Source: Pseudobutyrivibrio xylanivorans (GTDB lineage: Bacteria > Bacillota > Clostridia > Lachnospirales > Lachnospiraceae). Taken from it: a DNA stretch of 64,000 bases. Under the pieces are notes generated by a model that saw only the letters and a program-made list of their open reading frames with translations, was not told the DNA's origin and searched no databases. Shown piece by piece: positions 34,728 to 42,879 of this stretch (position 1 is the stretch's first letter; every line of letters begins with the position of its first letter). The position numbers and the translations under genes were made by a program. The stretch covers positions 393,662-457,661 of the forward strand of contig NZ_VTVE01000003.1 in assembly GCF_010906925.1 (NCBI RefSeq), read 5' to 3'.

Positions 34728-34813
34728 GCCGGTTACGGCCACAAGCCTTAGATTCTCTTCGCTCAGCGTAGAATGCTTCGCTTGAGAGAACTAAGAGCTT
34801 GATGCCTACCGGC
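34728..34813. repeat. 86-bp palindromic repeat, copy B
   Basis: The copy starts GCCGGT and ends ACCGGC, so relative to copy A the fourth base (A to G) and its partner (T to C) have both changed and the pair is kept. Five positions differ between A and B. It begins 7 bp after the valS stop. Confidence 0.85.
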
Positions 34814-34846
34814 TTAGGTTACGAGGCGGCCACAACCTGATGGGAC

Positions 34847-34888
34847 GGTGGTTACGGCTACAAGCCTTAGAGCTTGATGCCTACCGGC
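34847..34888. repeat. Palindromic repeat, copy C, lacking the inner 44 bp
   Basis: This 42-bp copy joins CAAGCCTTAG directly to AGCTTGATGCC, which removes exactly the inner hairpin (44 bp) found in copies A and B. The right end ACCGGC is kept, while the left end has GGTGGT instead of GCCGGT. It starts 119 bp after copy B in the same orientation. Confidence 0.8.
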
Positions 34889-34918
34889 TGGTATTACATG
34901 AACAGCCACACAACCTAG

Positions 34919-35008
34919 GCAAGCGCGAGCAAGAGGGCCCCATGGGTGCAACAGAGGGGACCAACGCCGGCGGGGAGTTTCTGTTGCGACCAATGGGAGT
35001 TGGCTTGC
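34919..35008. other. Long GC-rich nested inverted repeat before deoC
   Basis: Three nested arms pair: GCAAGC (34919-34924) with GCTTGC (35003-35008), CCCAT (34939-34943) with ATGGG (34993-34997), and GCAACAGA (34948-34955) with TCTGTTGC (34980-34987). A CGCCGGCG palindrome lies in the loop. The stretch 34721-35059 is visibly richer in G and C than its neighbours and holds no gene. The sequence after the right arm (GGCTTGCGGGAGCA) recurs after copy A near 32010 as GGCCTGCGGGAGCA. Confidence 0.65.
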
Positions 35009-35059
35009 GGGAGCACGGAAAACTACGGGGCTGTTCGATTTAAAGGAGGATTATAAATA

Positions 35060-35737
35060 ATGGATGTAAAGAATATTTTAAGCAAGTGTGACCATACTCT
35101 TCTTGGTGTGGATGCAACATGGAATGACATAAAGGGTATTGTTGATGATGGAATGAAGTACGAGACTGCTTCAGTTTGTATTCCAGCTAGCTTTGTAAAG
35201 CAGGCTGCAGAATATGTTAAGGAGCAGGGCGGACATCTTCCAATCTGTACAGTTATTGGTTTTCCAAATGGCTATGCAACAACAGCTTCAAAGTGCTTTA
35301 TGGCAAGTGATGCTGTAGATAATGGTGCAGAGGAAGTTGATATGGTTATCAATGTTGGTTGGGTTAAGGAAGGCAGATATGATGATGTTCTCGCTGAAAT
35401 TAATGCAATCAAGGCTGCATGCAAGGGCAAGCTTTTAAAGGTTATTATCGAGTGCTGTCTTCTTACAGATGATGAGAAGATTAAGATGTGTGAGGTAGTT
35501 TCAAAGTCAGATGCTGATTACATCAAGACTTCTACTGGTTTCTCTACAGGTGGAGCTACATTCGATGATATCAAGCTTATGGCAGACCATATGACAAATG
35601 GTAAAAAGATTAAGGCAGCAGGCGGTATCGCAAATCTTGATGATGCTCAGAAGTTTATTGACCTTGGAGCAAGCCGTCTTGGTACAAGCCGTGTAGTTAA
35701 GGCTGTTAAGGGTCTTCCAAACGACGGAAAGTACTAA
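35060..35737 (+). CDS. deoC: Deoxyribose-phosphate aldolase
   Basis: This 225-residue TIM-barrel enzyme of normal length has DHTLL near the start, CTVIGFPNG near residue 70, EVDMVINVG near 92, KVIIECCLL near 130, and the Schiff-base motif [11 protein letters not shown] with the catalytic Lys near 155. It cleaves 2-deoxyribose-5-phosphate to acetaldehyde and glyceraldehyde-3-phosphate. It lies 4.4 kb upstream of the nucleoside operon on the same strand. AAAGGAGG precedes the ATG. GC-rich repeat DNA lies upstream, so its promoter is not evident. Confidence 0.97.
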   Translation: MDVKNILSKCDHTLLGVDATWNDIKGIVDDGMKYETASVCIPASFVKQAAEYVKEQGGHLPICTVIGFPNGYATTASKCFMASDAVDNGAEEVDMVINVGWVKEGRYDDVLAEINAIKAACKGKLLKVIIECCLLTDDEKIKMCEVVSKSDADYIKTSTGFSTGGATFDDIKLMADHMTNGKKIKAAGGIANLDDAQKFIDLGASRLGTSRVVKAVKGLPNDGKY

Positions 35738-35791
35738 ATTGTGCCTAATAATGAAAATTTAATGAAAATTCTGTTATTGTTTGAAAATTCA

Positions 35792-35820
35792 ATGACAAAT
35801 GACGAATAAACTAATATAAT
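35792..35820 (+). promoter_or_regulatory. Promoter of the FapA-like operon
   Basis: ATGACA (35792-35797) and the consensus TATAAT (35815-35820) are 17 bp apart, 48 bp before the start codon. Upstream, TGAAAATT occurs three times between 35752 and 35790. Confidence 0.65.
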
Positions 35821-35867
35821 TAATATGATGTAACATAAACTAATTTTAGGCATTTCATGGGGGACCT

Positions 35868-37283
35868 ATGGCTGAGGCTGTTAGCGCATTTGCTCCAAAA
35901 GTTCAAGTTTCGTCCGATGGATTGCAGGCAACTATGACCTTCAAAATCCCGGATGGAAAAAATGATGTACCCAAGTTTTCTGTGCAACAGTTACTTGGGT
36001 TCTTGACCAGTGCCAATGTTTCCTTTGGTATTGATCAGGAGGCAGTTGCGCGCCTTGCTGAGAGTCCTGTATATGGAAGGCCTATTGTTGTTGCAGAGGG
36101 TACTGCTCAGGTTCAGGGTACACCAGGTTATTTTGAATATTGCTTTGAGACTCAGTTCAATCACAAGCCTACCATTAGGCCAGATGGAACTGCAGACTAC
36201 ATGAGTATCAAGACAATTGAGACTGTAAAAGAGGGTGATGTGATCGCAGTTTATCATCCAGCGGTACAGGGTGCTCGCGGTATGTCTGTCCGTGGTCAGG
36301 TTTTAGAGCCAAAGCCAGTTAGAGATTTGCCACCACTTATCGGTAGAGGTTTTGAACGCTCAAATGACAACTTGACATATACTGCAAAGCTTGATGGCAA
36401 AATCGAGGTTAACCAGGGCAAGATAAATGTATCTCCTGTTCACGAGGTCAGCGGTGATGTTGGCATTGAGACAGGAAATATCAAATTCAATGGAGATGTT
36501 ATTGTTCATGGTGGCGTTCATGATGGAGCTATTATAGATGCTGCCGGCAATGTGATTATCCATGGATTGATTGAGGATTGTGATATCAGAGCAGGCAAGG
36601 ATTTGTTCTTACTTTCTGGAGTTAAGGGCAATGAAAAGACTGTCATTAGTTGCAAGGGTGATATAACAGCTCAGTTTGTGGAGTATGCAGTTATAACTTG
36701 CGCGGGCAATATTAGTGCTGACTATTTCTTCAAGAGCAAAATAAGTTGTGAGGGAAGAATAGAACTTACTGGCAATAATGCCTCTATCATAGGTGGATTT
36801 GTGTCTGCAGTGCAGGGTATTGAGGCTAATGACATAGGTAATTCCTTTGGAACAATAACAAATGTTGCAGTTGGTGTGGATGAAGAACGTTTGGCCGAAT
36901 TTGATATTCTTGCCAAGAAAATCGAGTCAATTTCATCCAATGTTGCAAAGATAAAAAAAGGTATCGAGGAGTTTGACCGTCTGGGAGAGCAGAGGGGAAT
37001 CAACTTTAAAGAGGATCCACGACGTATGCAGCTTCTTAGAGTTAGAATTCGAGATGAGGCTGTTGTACAGGAAGAGACAAGGCGTCTTGCTCAAATGAAA
37101 GAGATAATTGTCTCTGGCAAAGATGCAACTATCAAGGTCTATAGAAGAGTGTATGCTGGTAGCAATATCACAATAGATAATCACCATGTTTCTATTAATG
37201 ATAATCATGAGAGAGTGGAGATTTCTAAGAGCGAAGAAGGCGTTAAACTCACCAGACTTGTGGAACAAGCAGCTAGCAATTAA
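35868..37283 (+). CDS. FapA / DUF342 family polymer-forming protein
   Basis: This 471-residue protein has an N-terminal DUF342-type domain (about residues 1-170, with GTPGYFEYCFET and VYHPAVQGARGMSVRGQ). A right-handed beta-helix follows, whose repeats show regular GDVxVxGxVxxG-type turns (GDVIVHGGVHDGAIIDAAG, DCDIRAGKDLFLLSGVKG). The C-terminal region is a Lys/Glu-rich coiled coil (about 345-440). It has no signal peptide. Family members are cytosolic and form polymers or membrane-associated scaffolds. GGGGGA precedes the ATG. It leads a four-gene unit with a TPR protein and an HD-GYP phosphodiesterase. Confidence 0.85.
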   Translation: MAEAVSAFAPKVQVSSDGLQATMTFKIPDGKNDVPKFSVQQLLGFLTSANVSFGIDQEAVARLAESPVYGRPIVVAEGTAQVQGTPGYFEYCFETQFNHKPTIRPDGTADYMSIKTIETVKEGDVIAVYHPAVQGARGMSVRGQVLEPKPVRDLPPLIGRGFERSNDNLTYTAKLDGKIEVNQGKINVSPVHEVSGDVGIETGNIKFNGDVIVHGGVHDGAIIDAAGNVIIHGLIEDCDIRAGKDLFLLSGVKGNEKTVISCKGDITAQFVEYAVITCAGNISADYFFKSKISCEGRIELTGNNASIIGGFVSAVQGIEANDIGNSFGTITNVAVGVDEERLAEFDILAKKIESISSNVAKIKKGIEEFDRLGEQRGINFKEDPRRMQLLRVRIRDEAVVQEETRRLAQMKEIIVSGKDATIKVYRRVYAGSNITIDNHHVSINDNHERVEISKSEEGVKLTRLVEQAASN

Positions 37284-37295
37284 TGAGGTACTAAA

Positions 37296-37442
37296 GTGAT
37301 TGATTTTGAAGAAGAATTAAAAAAATACGAGCCTGCTATCGAAGTAGAGCAGGCGGAGGCAGATATTAAGGCAAGAGATTTGACAGATTTGACAGACCTC
37401 TTGTACAACATGACTGTTCAACAGAACAACGGGACTAAATAG
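37296..37442 (+). CDS. Small conserved acidic protein
   Basis: This 48-residue protein starts with GTG 7 bases after GAGG. It is short, acidic and helical (IDFEEELKKYEPAIEVEQAE, then DLTDLTDLLYNM) with no membrane segment. It sits 12 bp after the FapA-like gene and 22 bp before the TPR protein gene, so it is in the same operon. I recall similar FEEELxKF-type small proteins in Lachnospiraceae genomes, but no function is known. Confidence 0.65.
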   Translation: MIDFEEELKKYEPAIEVEQAEADIKARDLTDLTDLLYNMTVQQNNGTK

Positions 37443-37464
37443 GCAAGCATACGGAGAATAATAA

Positions 37465-38862
37465 ATGCAATGTTTTATGTGTGGTGCCGAGGTTGGAAAT
37501 AGTAAAGTCTGTTTCAACTGCGGCGCCGATATTTTGTTATATAAACAAATCATTTACACATCATATGTGTTCTATAATCAGGGCCTAGAAAAGGCTAAAG
37601 TTAAAGATATATCTGGCGCTATTGAAGCTCTCAAGTCATCTCTGCAATATTACAAGTACAATACCACAGCAAGAAATCTACTTGGTCTGTGCTATTACCA
37701 AGTGGGAGAGACGGTAAGAGCTATCAATGAATGGGTTTTATCTAAGAATCTTCAGGAGGAGAACAACCCTAATGCAGACAGATATTTGGCGGAAATAGAA
37801 AACAATCCAGGCTTACTTAGCAAGGCTAATTCCACCATTAAAAAATATAATCAGGCAATTGAATATTGTAAGGCAGGCAGCCGAGATTTAGCTATGATTC
37901 AGTTGAAAAAAGTAATCAGCCAGAATCCTAATTTAATCAAAGCTAATCAGCTACTAGCACTTTTATACATACAGGATAAAAAATATGCGGATGCAAGAAA
38001 AATTCTCTCTGCTATTTCAAAAATAGATAGTAATAATACAACTACTATTCGATATATCCATGAGGTAAAGGAACGTCTCAAGGCAGAGAATACTGGCCGA
38101 AGAAAAAAGAGAAATGATGTTGTTACCTTTGCAGATGGCAATGACACGGTTATCATGTCGGAGCATTCATTTAGAAGTATGCTTGATAACTCCAAGGCCA
38201 GCTTCATGAATATTCTTATGGGACTTGTTGTTGGACTTTTGATTTGCTTTTTCCTTGTAGTTCCTACTGTAAAAGAGAATATGACTAGCGGTAATACCGA
38301 GACGGTTTTGGCATTGGATCAGGAGCTTGCTACTGCAAAATCTGACAATAAAAAGCTTCAAAATGAAATTGATGACTTGCAGGAAAGCTTAAATGCTTAT
38401 GATAACAAGCAGGATATTCCTACATCTTATGAGAATCTTATGGCAGCTCAGAATTTATATGCTGACGGTGATGCTCAGGGCGCTAGCGAATATATTCAGC
38501 TGGTATCCAAAGATGTACTTGGAGAAGCTGGTAAGGCTACATATGATAGCCTTTATGCAGAGTTGTCGCCTACTATTATCGAGGGTTACTACAACGATGG
38601 TAATACATTCTACACAGAGGAAAATTACGACAGCGCTATTGCAAACTTCCAGACTGTAGTAGATATAGATGAATCATACCAAGATGGTGCTGCACTTTTC
38701 CTTTTAGGAGATAGCTACAGACTTACAGGTGATACAGAGGCAGCACTTGAGTGTTTTGAAAAGGTAGTGGAGCTTTATCCAAAAAATAAATGGGGCAAAC
38801 AAGCTGCGGTTTACATTGCGGCAGATGATACCGAGTTAAGCGCAGCGGATGTTGGTGAATAA
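37465..38862 (+). CDS. Zinc-ribbon TPR membrane protein
   Basis: This 465-residue protein starts with a zinc ribbon, CFMCGAEVGNSKVCFNCG (two CxxC pairs), followed by TPR repeats (about residues 28-200, e.g. AIEALKSSLQYYKYN), one central transmembrane helix (about 245-268), a coiled coil, and a second TPR group (about 325-450). The N-terminal part should be cytosolic and the C-terminal part outside. Such a layout suits a scaffold that links cytosolic and surface partners. Its operon mates are a FapA-like polymer former and an HD-GYP protein. CGGAGA precedes the ATG. Confidence 0.8.
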   Translation: MQCFMCGAEVGNSKVCFNCGADILLYKQIIYTSYVFYNQGLEKAKVKDISGAIEALKSSLQYYKYNTTARNLLGLCYYQVGETVRAINEWVLSKNLQEENNPNADRYLAEIENNPGLLSKANSTIKKYNQAIEYCKAGSRDLAMIQLKKVISQNPNLIKANQLLALLYIQDKKYADARKILSAISKIDSNNTTTIRYIHEVKERLKAENTGRRKKRNDVVTFADGNDTVIMSEHSFRSMLDNSKASFMNILMGLVVGLLICFFLVVPTVKENMTSGNTETVLALDQELATAKSDNKKLQNEIDDLQESLNAYDNKQDIPTSYENLMAAQNLYADGDAQGASEYIQLVSKDVLGEAGKATYDSLYAELSPTIIEGYYNDGNTFYTEENYDSAIANFQTVVDIDESYQDGAALFLLGDSYRLTGDTEAALECFEKVVELYPKNKWGKQAAVYIAADDTELSAADVGE

Positions 38863-38875
38863 TTAGGGTATTGCT

Positions 38876-39973
38876 ATGAGAAAGATTAATGTTGGGGAAA
38901 TTAAACCTGGAATGATTCTGGCGGAGAGAATCGTCAGTCCTAAGGGGCAAGTTTTAGCTGAGCCTGGTACACCAGTTACCGCTCAGCAGCTCTTGCACGT
39001 GACTTACTATGGCTTGGAACAGCTTGAAGTGCAGGATGAGCAGGATGCCATTAAACAGTACGATTTTGAGGCGCCAGATGAATTTATAGGCGAGACACAA
39101 TCCTGGAGAATCGTTAATAGCGAGGAGTTTCAGGAGTTTAAAAGAGCCTACAACAAATGCTCAGATAAGTTGGAGGCTATAGTAGATGATTTTGTAAATC
39201 ATCAGACACCACTCAAGGATGAGGAATTAATCGAGGATTTACATGTTGTATTTAAGAAACATGCAACAGGCCTAGGCATCATGGCTATGATGCTTAATAT
39301 CCAGGAGATAGATACAAGTACATACAAGCATTCTGTCAATGTTGCAATCATTTCTAGAGTTCTGGCTGGTTGGCTTGGAATAAAGGATGAAAAGGAACTT
39401 GATGTGGTTACCATGTGTGGACTCTATCATGATATAGGAAAGGCTTTGATTCCTCAGAGTATTCTTACTAAGCCGGGGGCGCTTAACGCGGAAGAATACG
39501 GACGAATGGCTGAGCATCCAATTCTAGGCTATAACATGTTAGATGGTGTGCCTATCGACAGGCGCATTAAGCTAGCTGTGCTTCAGCATCATGAAAGAAA
39601 TGATGGAAGCGGATATCCTTATGGTCTTACTAAGGATTTCATCGGCCGATATTCCAAACTTATTGCAATTACAGATGTTTATGATGCCATGACTGCGGAT
39701 AGATGTTATCGAGCAGGCATTTGTCCATTTGAGGTTATCGCCCAGTTCCAGAGGGAGGATAGGACAAAATATGACCAGGGCATATTGCAGGTATTCCTGA
39801 AAAATATAGCTCAGTCCTATATAGGGACAGGTGTACTTTTGTCGGATAATTCTCGTGGTATTATTACAATGGTTGAGGATAAAGCATTATCAAGCCCGCT
39901 TGTTAAGCTTGATGATGGCTCTTTTATAGATCTCCAGGAACGGACTGATTTGTTTATTAGGGCTTGTATTTAG
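38876..39973 (+). CDS. HD-GYP domain cyclic-di-GMP phosphodiesterase
   Basis: This 365-residue protein has an N-terminal region of about 120 residues (DUF3391-like in position, with KINVGEIKPGMILAERI) and a C-terminal HD-GYP domain. HSVNVAIISRVL is the first helix, CGLYHDIGKALIP carries the HD pair, HPILGYNML and LQHHERNDGSGYPYG carry the HH and GYP motifs, and ITDVYDAMTADR follows. All metal-ligand motifs appear intact, so it is probably active on cyclic-di-GMP or a related dinucleotide. It lies 13 bp after the TPR gene and closes the unit. Confidence 0.92.
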   Translation: MRKINVGEIKPGMILAERIVSPKGQVLAEPGTPVTAQQLLHVTYYGLEQLEVQDEQDAIKQYDFEAPDEFIGETQSWRIVNSEEFQEFKRAYNKCSDKLEAIVDDFVNHQTPLKDEELIEDLHVVFKKHATGLGIMAMMLNIQEIDTSTYKHSVNVAIISRVLAGWLGIKDEKELDVVTMCGLYHDIGKALIPQSILTKPGALNAEEYGRMAEHPILGYNMLDGVPIDRRIKLAVLQHHERNDGSGYPYGLTKDFIGRYSKLIAITDVYDAMTADRCYRAGICPFEVIAQFQREDRTKYDQGILQVFLKNIAQSYIGTGVLLSDNSRGIITMVEDKALSSPLVKLDDGSFIDLQERTDLFIRACI

Positions 39974-40066
39974 GAGTGTGTAGGTGTCACTTGGGGACAA
40001 AATGCTTTTTTTTTAATTAAAAAGAAGTATAATATTTGTTATAAGAGGACATTTGACCTTTTTGGT

Positions 40067-40107
40067 TTGCACATAACAGTTTATTATGTATACATATAAA
40101 CTGTTAT
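40067..40107 (+). promoter_or_regulatory. Operator-promoter of the nucleoside operon
   Basis: ATAACAGTTTA (40073-40083) and TAAACTGTTAT (40097-40107) flank the inner palindrome TATGTATACATA, so 35 bp are nearly self-complementary with one extra base. TTGCAC (40067-40072) and TATACA (40089-40094), 16 bp apart, place a -10 in the centre of the palindrome. That is the expected layout for a repressor or activator site. A Crp/Fnr family regulator is encoded at the end of the operon and is a candidate binder. Confidence 0.55.
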
Positions 40108-40152
40108 TGTAAATAAATACAATAAACAAAAGAGAAGAGAAGGAGAAATCTA

Positions 40153-41226
40153 ATGAAAAAGAAGATTTTATCAGTACTCATGTGCGCTGCAATGGCAGTG
40201 TCTTTGATGGCCTGTGGTGGCTCATCAGACAAGACATCTAATTCAGGAGCAGCTACTTCAGAGGGAGGAGCAGCAGAGAGCTCAGAATTAAAGATCGGTC
40301 TTGTTACAGACGTCGGTGGTGTTAACGACCAGTCATTCAACCAGTCAGCATGGAAAGGTCTTCAGGATGCAGAGAAGGACTTTGGCGTAACAGTTAACTA
40401 TCTTGAGTCAAAGACAGATTCTGACTACAACGCTAATATCGAGTCATTTATCGATGAGGATTATGACTTAATCATCTGCGTAGGTTACATGCTTGCAGAT
40501 GCTACAAGAACAGCAGCTGAGGCAAATCCAGACGTTAAATTTGCAATTATTGATGATGCTACAAATGCAGATCTTGACAATGTAACATGTCTTACATTCA
40601 AGGCTGAGCAGTCATCTTACTTAGTAGGTTATGTTGCAGGTCTTACAACACAGAAGAACAACGTAGGTATCGTCCTTGGTATGGCTTCTGAGACAATGCA
40701 CGGTTTTGGTTACGGTTATGTAGCAGGTGTTCTTGATGCTAACCCAGATTGTAAGGTACAGCAGATCAATGCTAACACATTCTCTGATTCAGCAGTTGGT
40801 AAGACATCAGCTAACACAATGATCACAAACGGCGCTGATATCATCTTCCAGGCAGCTGGTGCTACAGGTATCGGTGTTATCGAGGCTTGTAACGAAGCTG
40901 GCGATGGCATCTATGCTATCGGTGTAGATCAGGATCAGGCTTACCTTGCTCCAGATTCAGTTCTTACATCAGCTATGAAGTCAGTTGACGTTTCTGTATA
41001 TGATACAGTTGAGAATCTTGTAAACGGTACACTTGAGGGTGGTAACGTAGTATACGATCTTGCATCAAACGGTGTTAATATCGCTCCTACACAGGACCTC
41101 CTTACAGATGATGTAATCGCAGCAGTTGAGGATGTTAAGGCTAAGATCATCAGCGGCGAAATCCAGGTTCCAGCTACACAGGCTGATTTCGAAGCTAAGT
41201 ACGGCGATGTTTACGAGTTAGACTAA
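40153..41226 (+). CDS. bmpA: BMP family nucleoside-binding lipoprotein
   Basis: The 357-residue precursor has a signal peptide and lipobox (LMAC, Cys at residue 21), a Ser/Gly linker, then a periplasmic-type binding domain with LVTDVGGVNDQSFNQSAWKG, a hallmark of the PnrA/BmpA group. GVIEACNEAG and YAIGVDQDQAY also match. It should capture purine and pyrimidine nucleosides outside and hand them to the NupABC transporter encoded downstream. AAGGAG precedes the ATG. A hairpin after the gene may raise its expression relative to the rest. Confidence 0.95.
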   Translation: MKKKILSVLMCAAMAVSLMACGGSSDKTSNSGAATSEGGAAESSELKIGLVTDVGGVNDQSFNQSAWKGLQDAEKDFGVTVNYLESKTDSDYNANIESFIDEDYDLIICVGYMLADATRTAAEANPDVKFAIIDDATNADLDNVTCLTFKAEQSSYLVGYVAGLTTQKNNVGIVLGMASETMHGFGYGYVAGVLDANPDCKVQQINANTFSDSAVGKTSANTMITNGADIIFQAAGATGIGVIEACNEAGDGIYAIGVDQDQAYLAPDSVLTSAMKSVDVSVYDTVENLVNGTLEGGNVVYDLASNGVNIAPTQDLLTDDVIAAVEDVKAKIISGEIQVPATQADFEAKYGDVYELD

Positions 41227-41274
41227 TTTAGATAGACATAATTTAAAATTTTAAGTGACAATAGCCACTATACT

Positions 41275-41311
41275 AGAATACCGAATCGGGGCCTCCCTGG
41301 TTCGGTATTCT
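41275..41311 (+). terminator. Hairpin between bmpA and yjjI
   Basis: AGAATACCGAA (41275-41285) pairs with TTCGGTATTCT (41301-41311). No T-run follows, so it is more likely a partial terminator or a 3' stabiliser of the abundant bmpA message. Confidence 0.55.
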
Positions 41312-41330
41312 TAATCAAGGAGGAGAAATC

Positions 41331-42878
41331 ATGATTAGACCGATTTCTAACGATAGAGTTGAGAAGACTCGAGAGGAAATATTAGATATTATTAAGAGTT
41401 CAACTCTTACTCATGAGCAGAAGGTAACATGTGTTGCTAACAAGGCCGATTCATTGCTTGAGGTTCTCGATGAAGTGCCAGGGCTTGATGAATTATTAAA
41501 TTGCCCACAGGAAGACAGATGCATCTGTGATTTATCAGAAGGACATGCACCACTTCGTCCTAGATATATTGCTCCAGATTATCAGAAGCTTATGAAGGAA
41601 GGCTGTACATATTTGAACTTGGCTCCTCCTACTGATTTATATGAAGCATTAAACACGCTATTGATTTTCTATAAGCACGTTCCTAGCGTTACCAACTATC
41701 CAGTATATTTAGGTCAGCTTGATGATTTGATTGAGCCATTTATTGACACAGTTGATGAGAAGACAGCTGCAAAGCTAATCAAGCTTTTCCTATTAAATGT
41801 AGATAGAACAGTTTTAGATTCATTTGCTCACGCAGATATTGGACCAAAGCCATCTAAGACAGCTCACTTTATTTTTGAAGCAGAGAAAGAATTAGAAGAT
41901 GCGGTTCCAAATCTTTCCCTCAAATATCAGGAGGGGATTAGCTCAGATGAATATTTAAAAGAAGCGGTAGAATGTGCATTAGTGTCTGCTAAGCCAAGCT
42001 TTGCAAACCACAATATGTTCTCTAAGGAATTCAAGGGAGAGTATGTTATTGCCAGCTGTTACAATGGTCTTTACCTTGGTGGCGGCTCATACACACTTTG
42101 CCGTCTTATCCTTGGAAATATTGCAAAGCGTTCTTCTTCAATAGAAGATTTTAAGACAAAGCAGCTTCCATATGTTATGGATGTTATGGCTAAATACATG
42201 GATGCACGAATCAAATTTGAGGTTGAGGAAAGCGGTTTCTTTGAAAACAATTTCCTTGCTCGAGAAGGATTTATTGCACGTGATAAATTTACAGCAATGT
42301 TTGGCTTAGTTGGCATGGCTGATGCTGTTAATATGCTTCTTGAAAAAGAAGGCAAGACAGGTCGCTATGGCAGTGACGAGGCTGCTAACCAGCTGGGTGT
42401 TGAGATTATGGAAATCATTGATAAGTTCAACCAGTCTCACACTAACAAATACTGTGAGGCAACAGATGGACACTTCCTTCTTCACGCACAGGTAGGTTTG
42501 GCAGAGGATGTTGGAGTTACACCAGGTACACGTATTCCGATTGGAGAGGAGCCAGAGGAGCTTATTGATCAGCTTAATGTTCTCTCTAAGTTCCATAAGT
42601 ATTTCCCATCTGGAACAGGTGACATTTTCCCAATAGATTTAACTGTTCACCGCAATCCAGAGTACGTTATGGATATAATAAAAGGTGCATTCGCAAAGGA
42701 CATTCGCTACATGTCATTTTATTCTAGCGATAGCGATGTAATCAGAGTTACAGGATATTTGGTTAAGCGCTCAGAAATGGAGAAGCTTGACGCTGGAAAT
42801 AATGTAATTCAGGACACTACAGCGCTTGGACTTGGAGCAGCAAAGAACGGCCATATTTTAGAAAGAAAGGTAAGATAA
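41331..42878 (+). CDS. yjjI: YjjI family glycyl radical enzyme
   Basis: This 515-residue protein is smaller than pyruvate formate-lyase and matches the YjjI group in length and context. Near the C-terminus it shows RVTGYLVKR, with the likely radical-bearing Gly at about residue 475. In the middle EYVIASCYNGLYLGGG gives a candidate thiyl Cys (near 240). The activase gene follows after one base. The substrate of YjjI is not established. In E. coli, yjjI-yjjW lies beside the deo genes; here it lies inside a nucleoside uptake and deamination operon, so a substrate derived from nucleosides is a reasonable guess. Confidence 0.88.
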   Translation: MIRPISNDRVEKTREEILDIIKSSTLTHEQKVTCVANKADSLLEVLDEVPGLDELLNCPQEDRCICDLSEGHAPLRPRYIAPDYQKLMKEGCTYLNLAPPTDLYEALNTLLIFYKHVPSVTNYPVYLGQLDDLIEPFIDTVDEKTAAKLIKLFLLNVDRTVLDSFAHADIGPKPSKTAHFIFEAEKELEDAVPNLSLKYQEGISSDEYLKEAVECALVSAKPSFANHNMFSKEFKGEYVIASCYNGLYLGGGSYTLCRLILGNIAKRSSSIEDFKTKQLPYVMDVMAKYMDARIKFEVEESGFFENNFLAREGFIARDKFTAMFGLVGMADAVNMLLEKEGKTGRYGSDEAANQLGVEIMEIIDKFNQSHTNKYCEATDGHFLLHAQVGLAEDVGVTPGTRIPIGEEPEELIDQLNVLSKFHKYFPSGTGDIFPIDLTVHRNPEYVMDIIKGAFAKDIRYMSFYSSDSDVIRVTGYLVKRSEMEKLDAGNNVIQDTTALGLGAAKNGHILERKVR

Positions 42879-42879
42879 A

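Noticed and set aside
34840..35043. A 67-codon plus-strand reading frame
   Set aside because: It lies wholly in the palindromic GC-rich repeat block and has no ribosome binding site. Its composition follows the repeat, not a protein.
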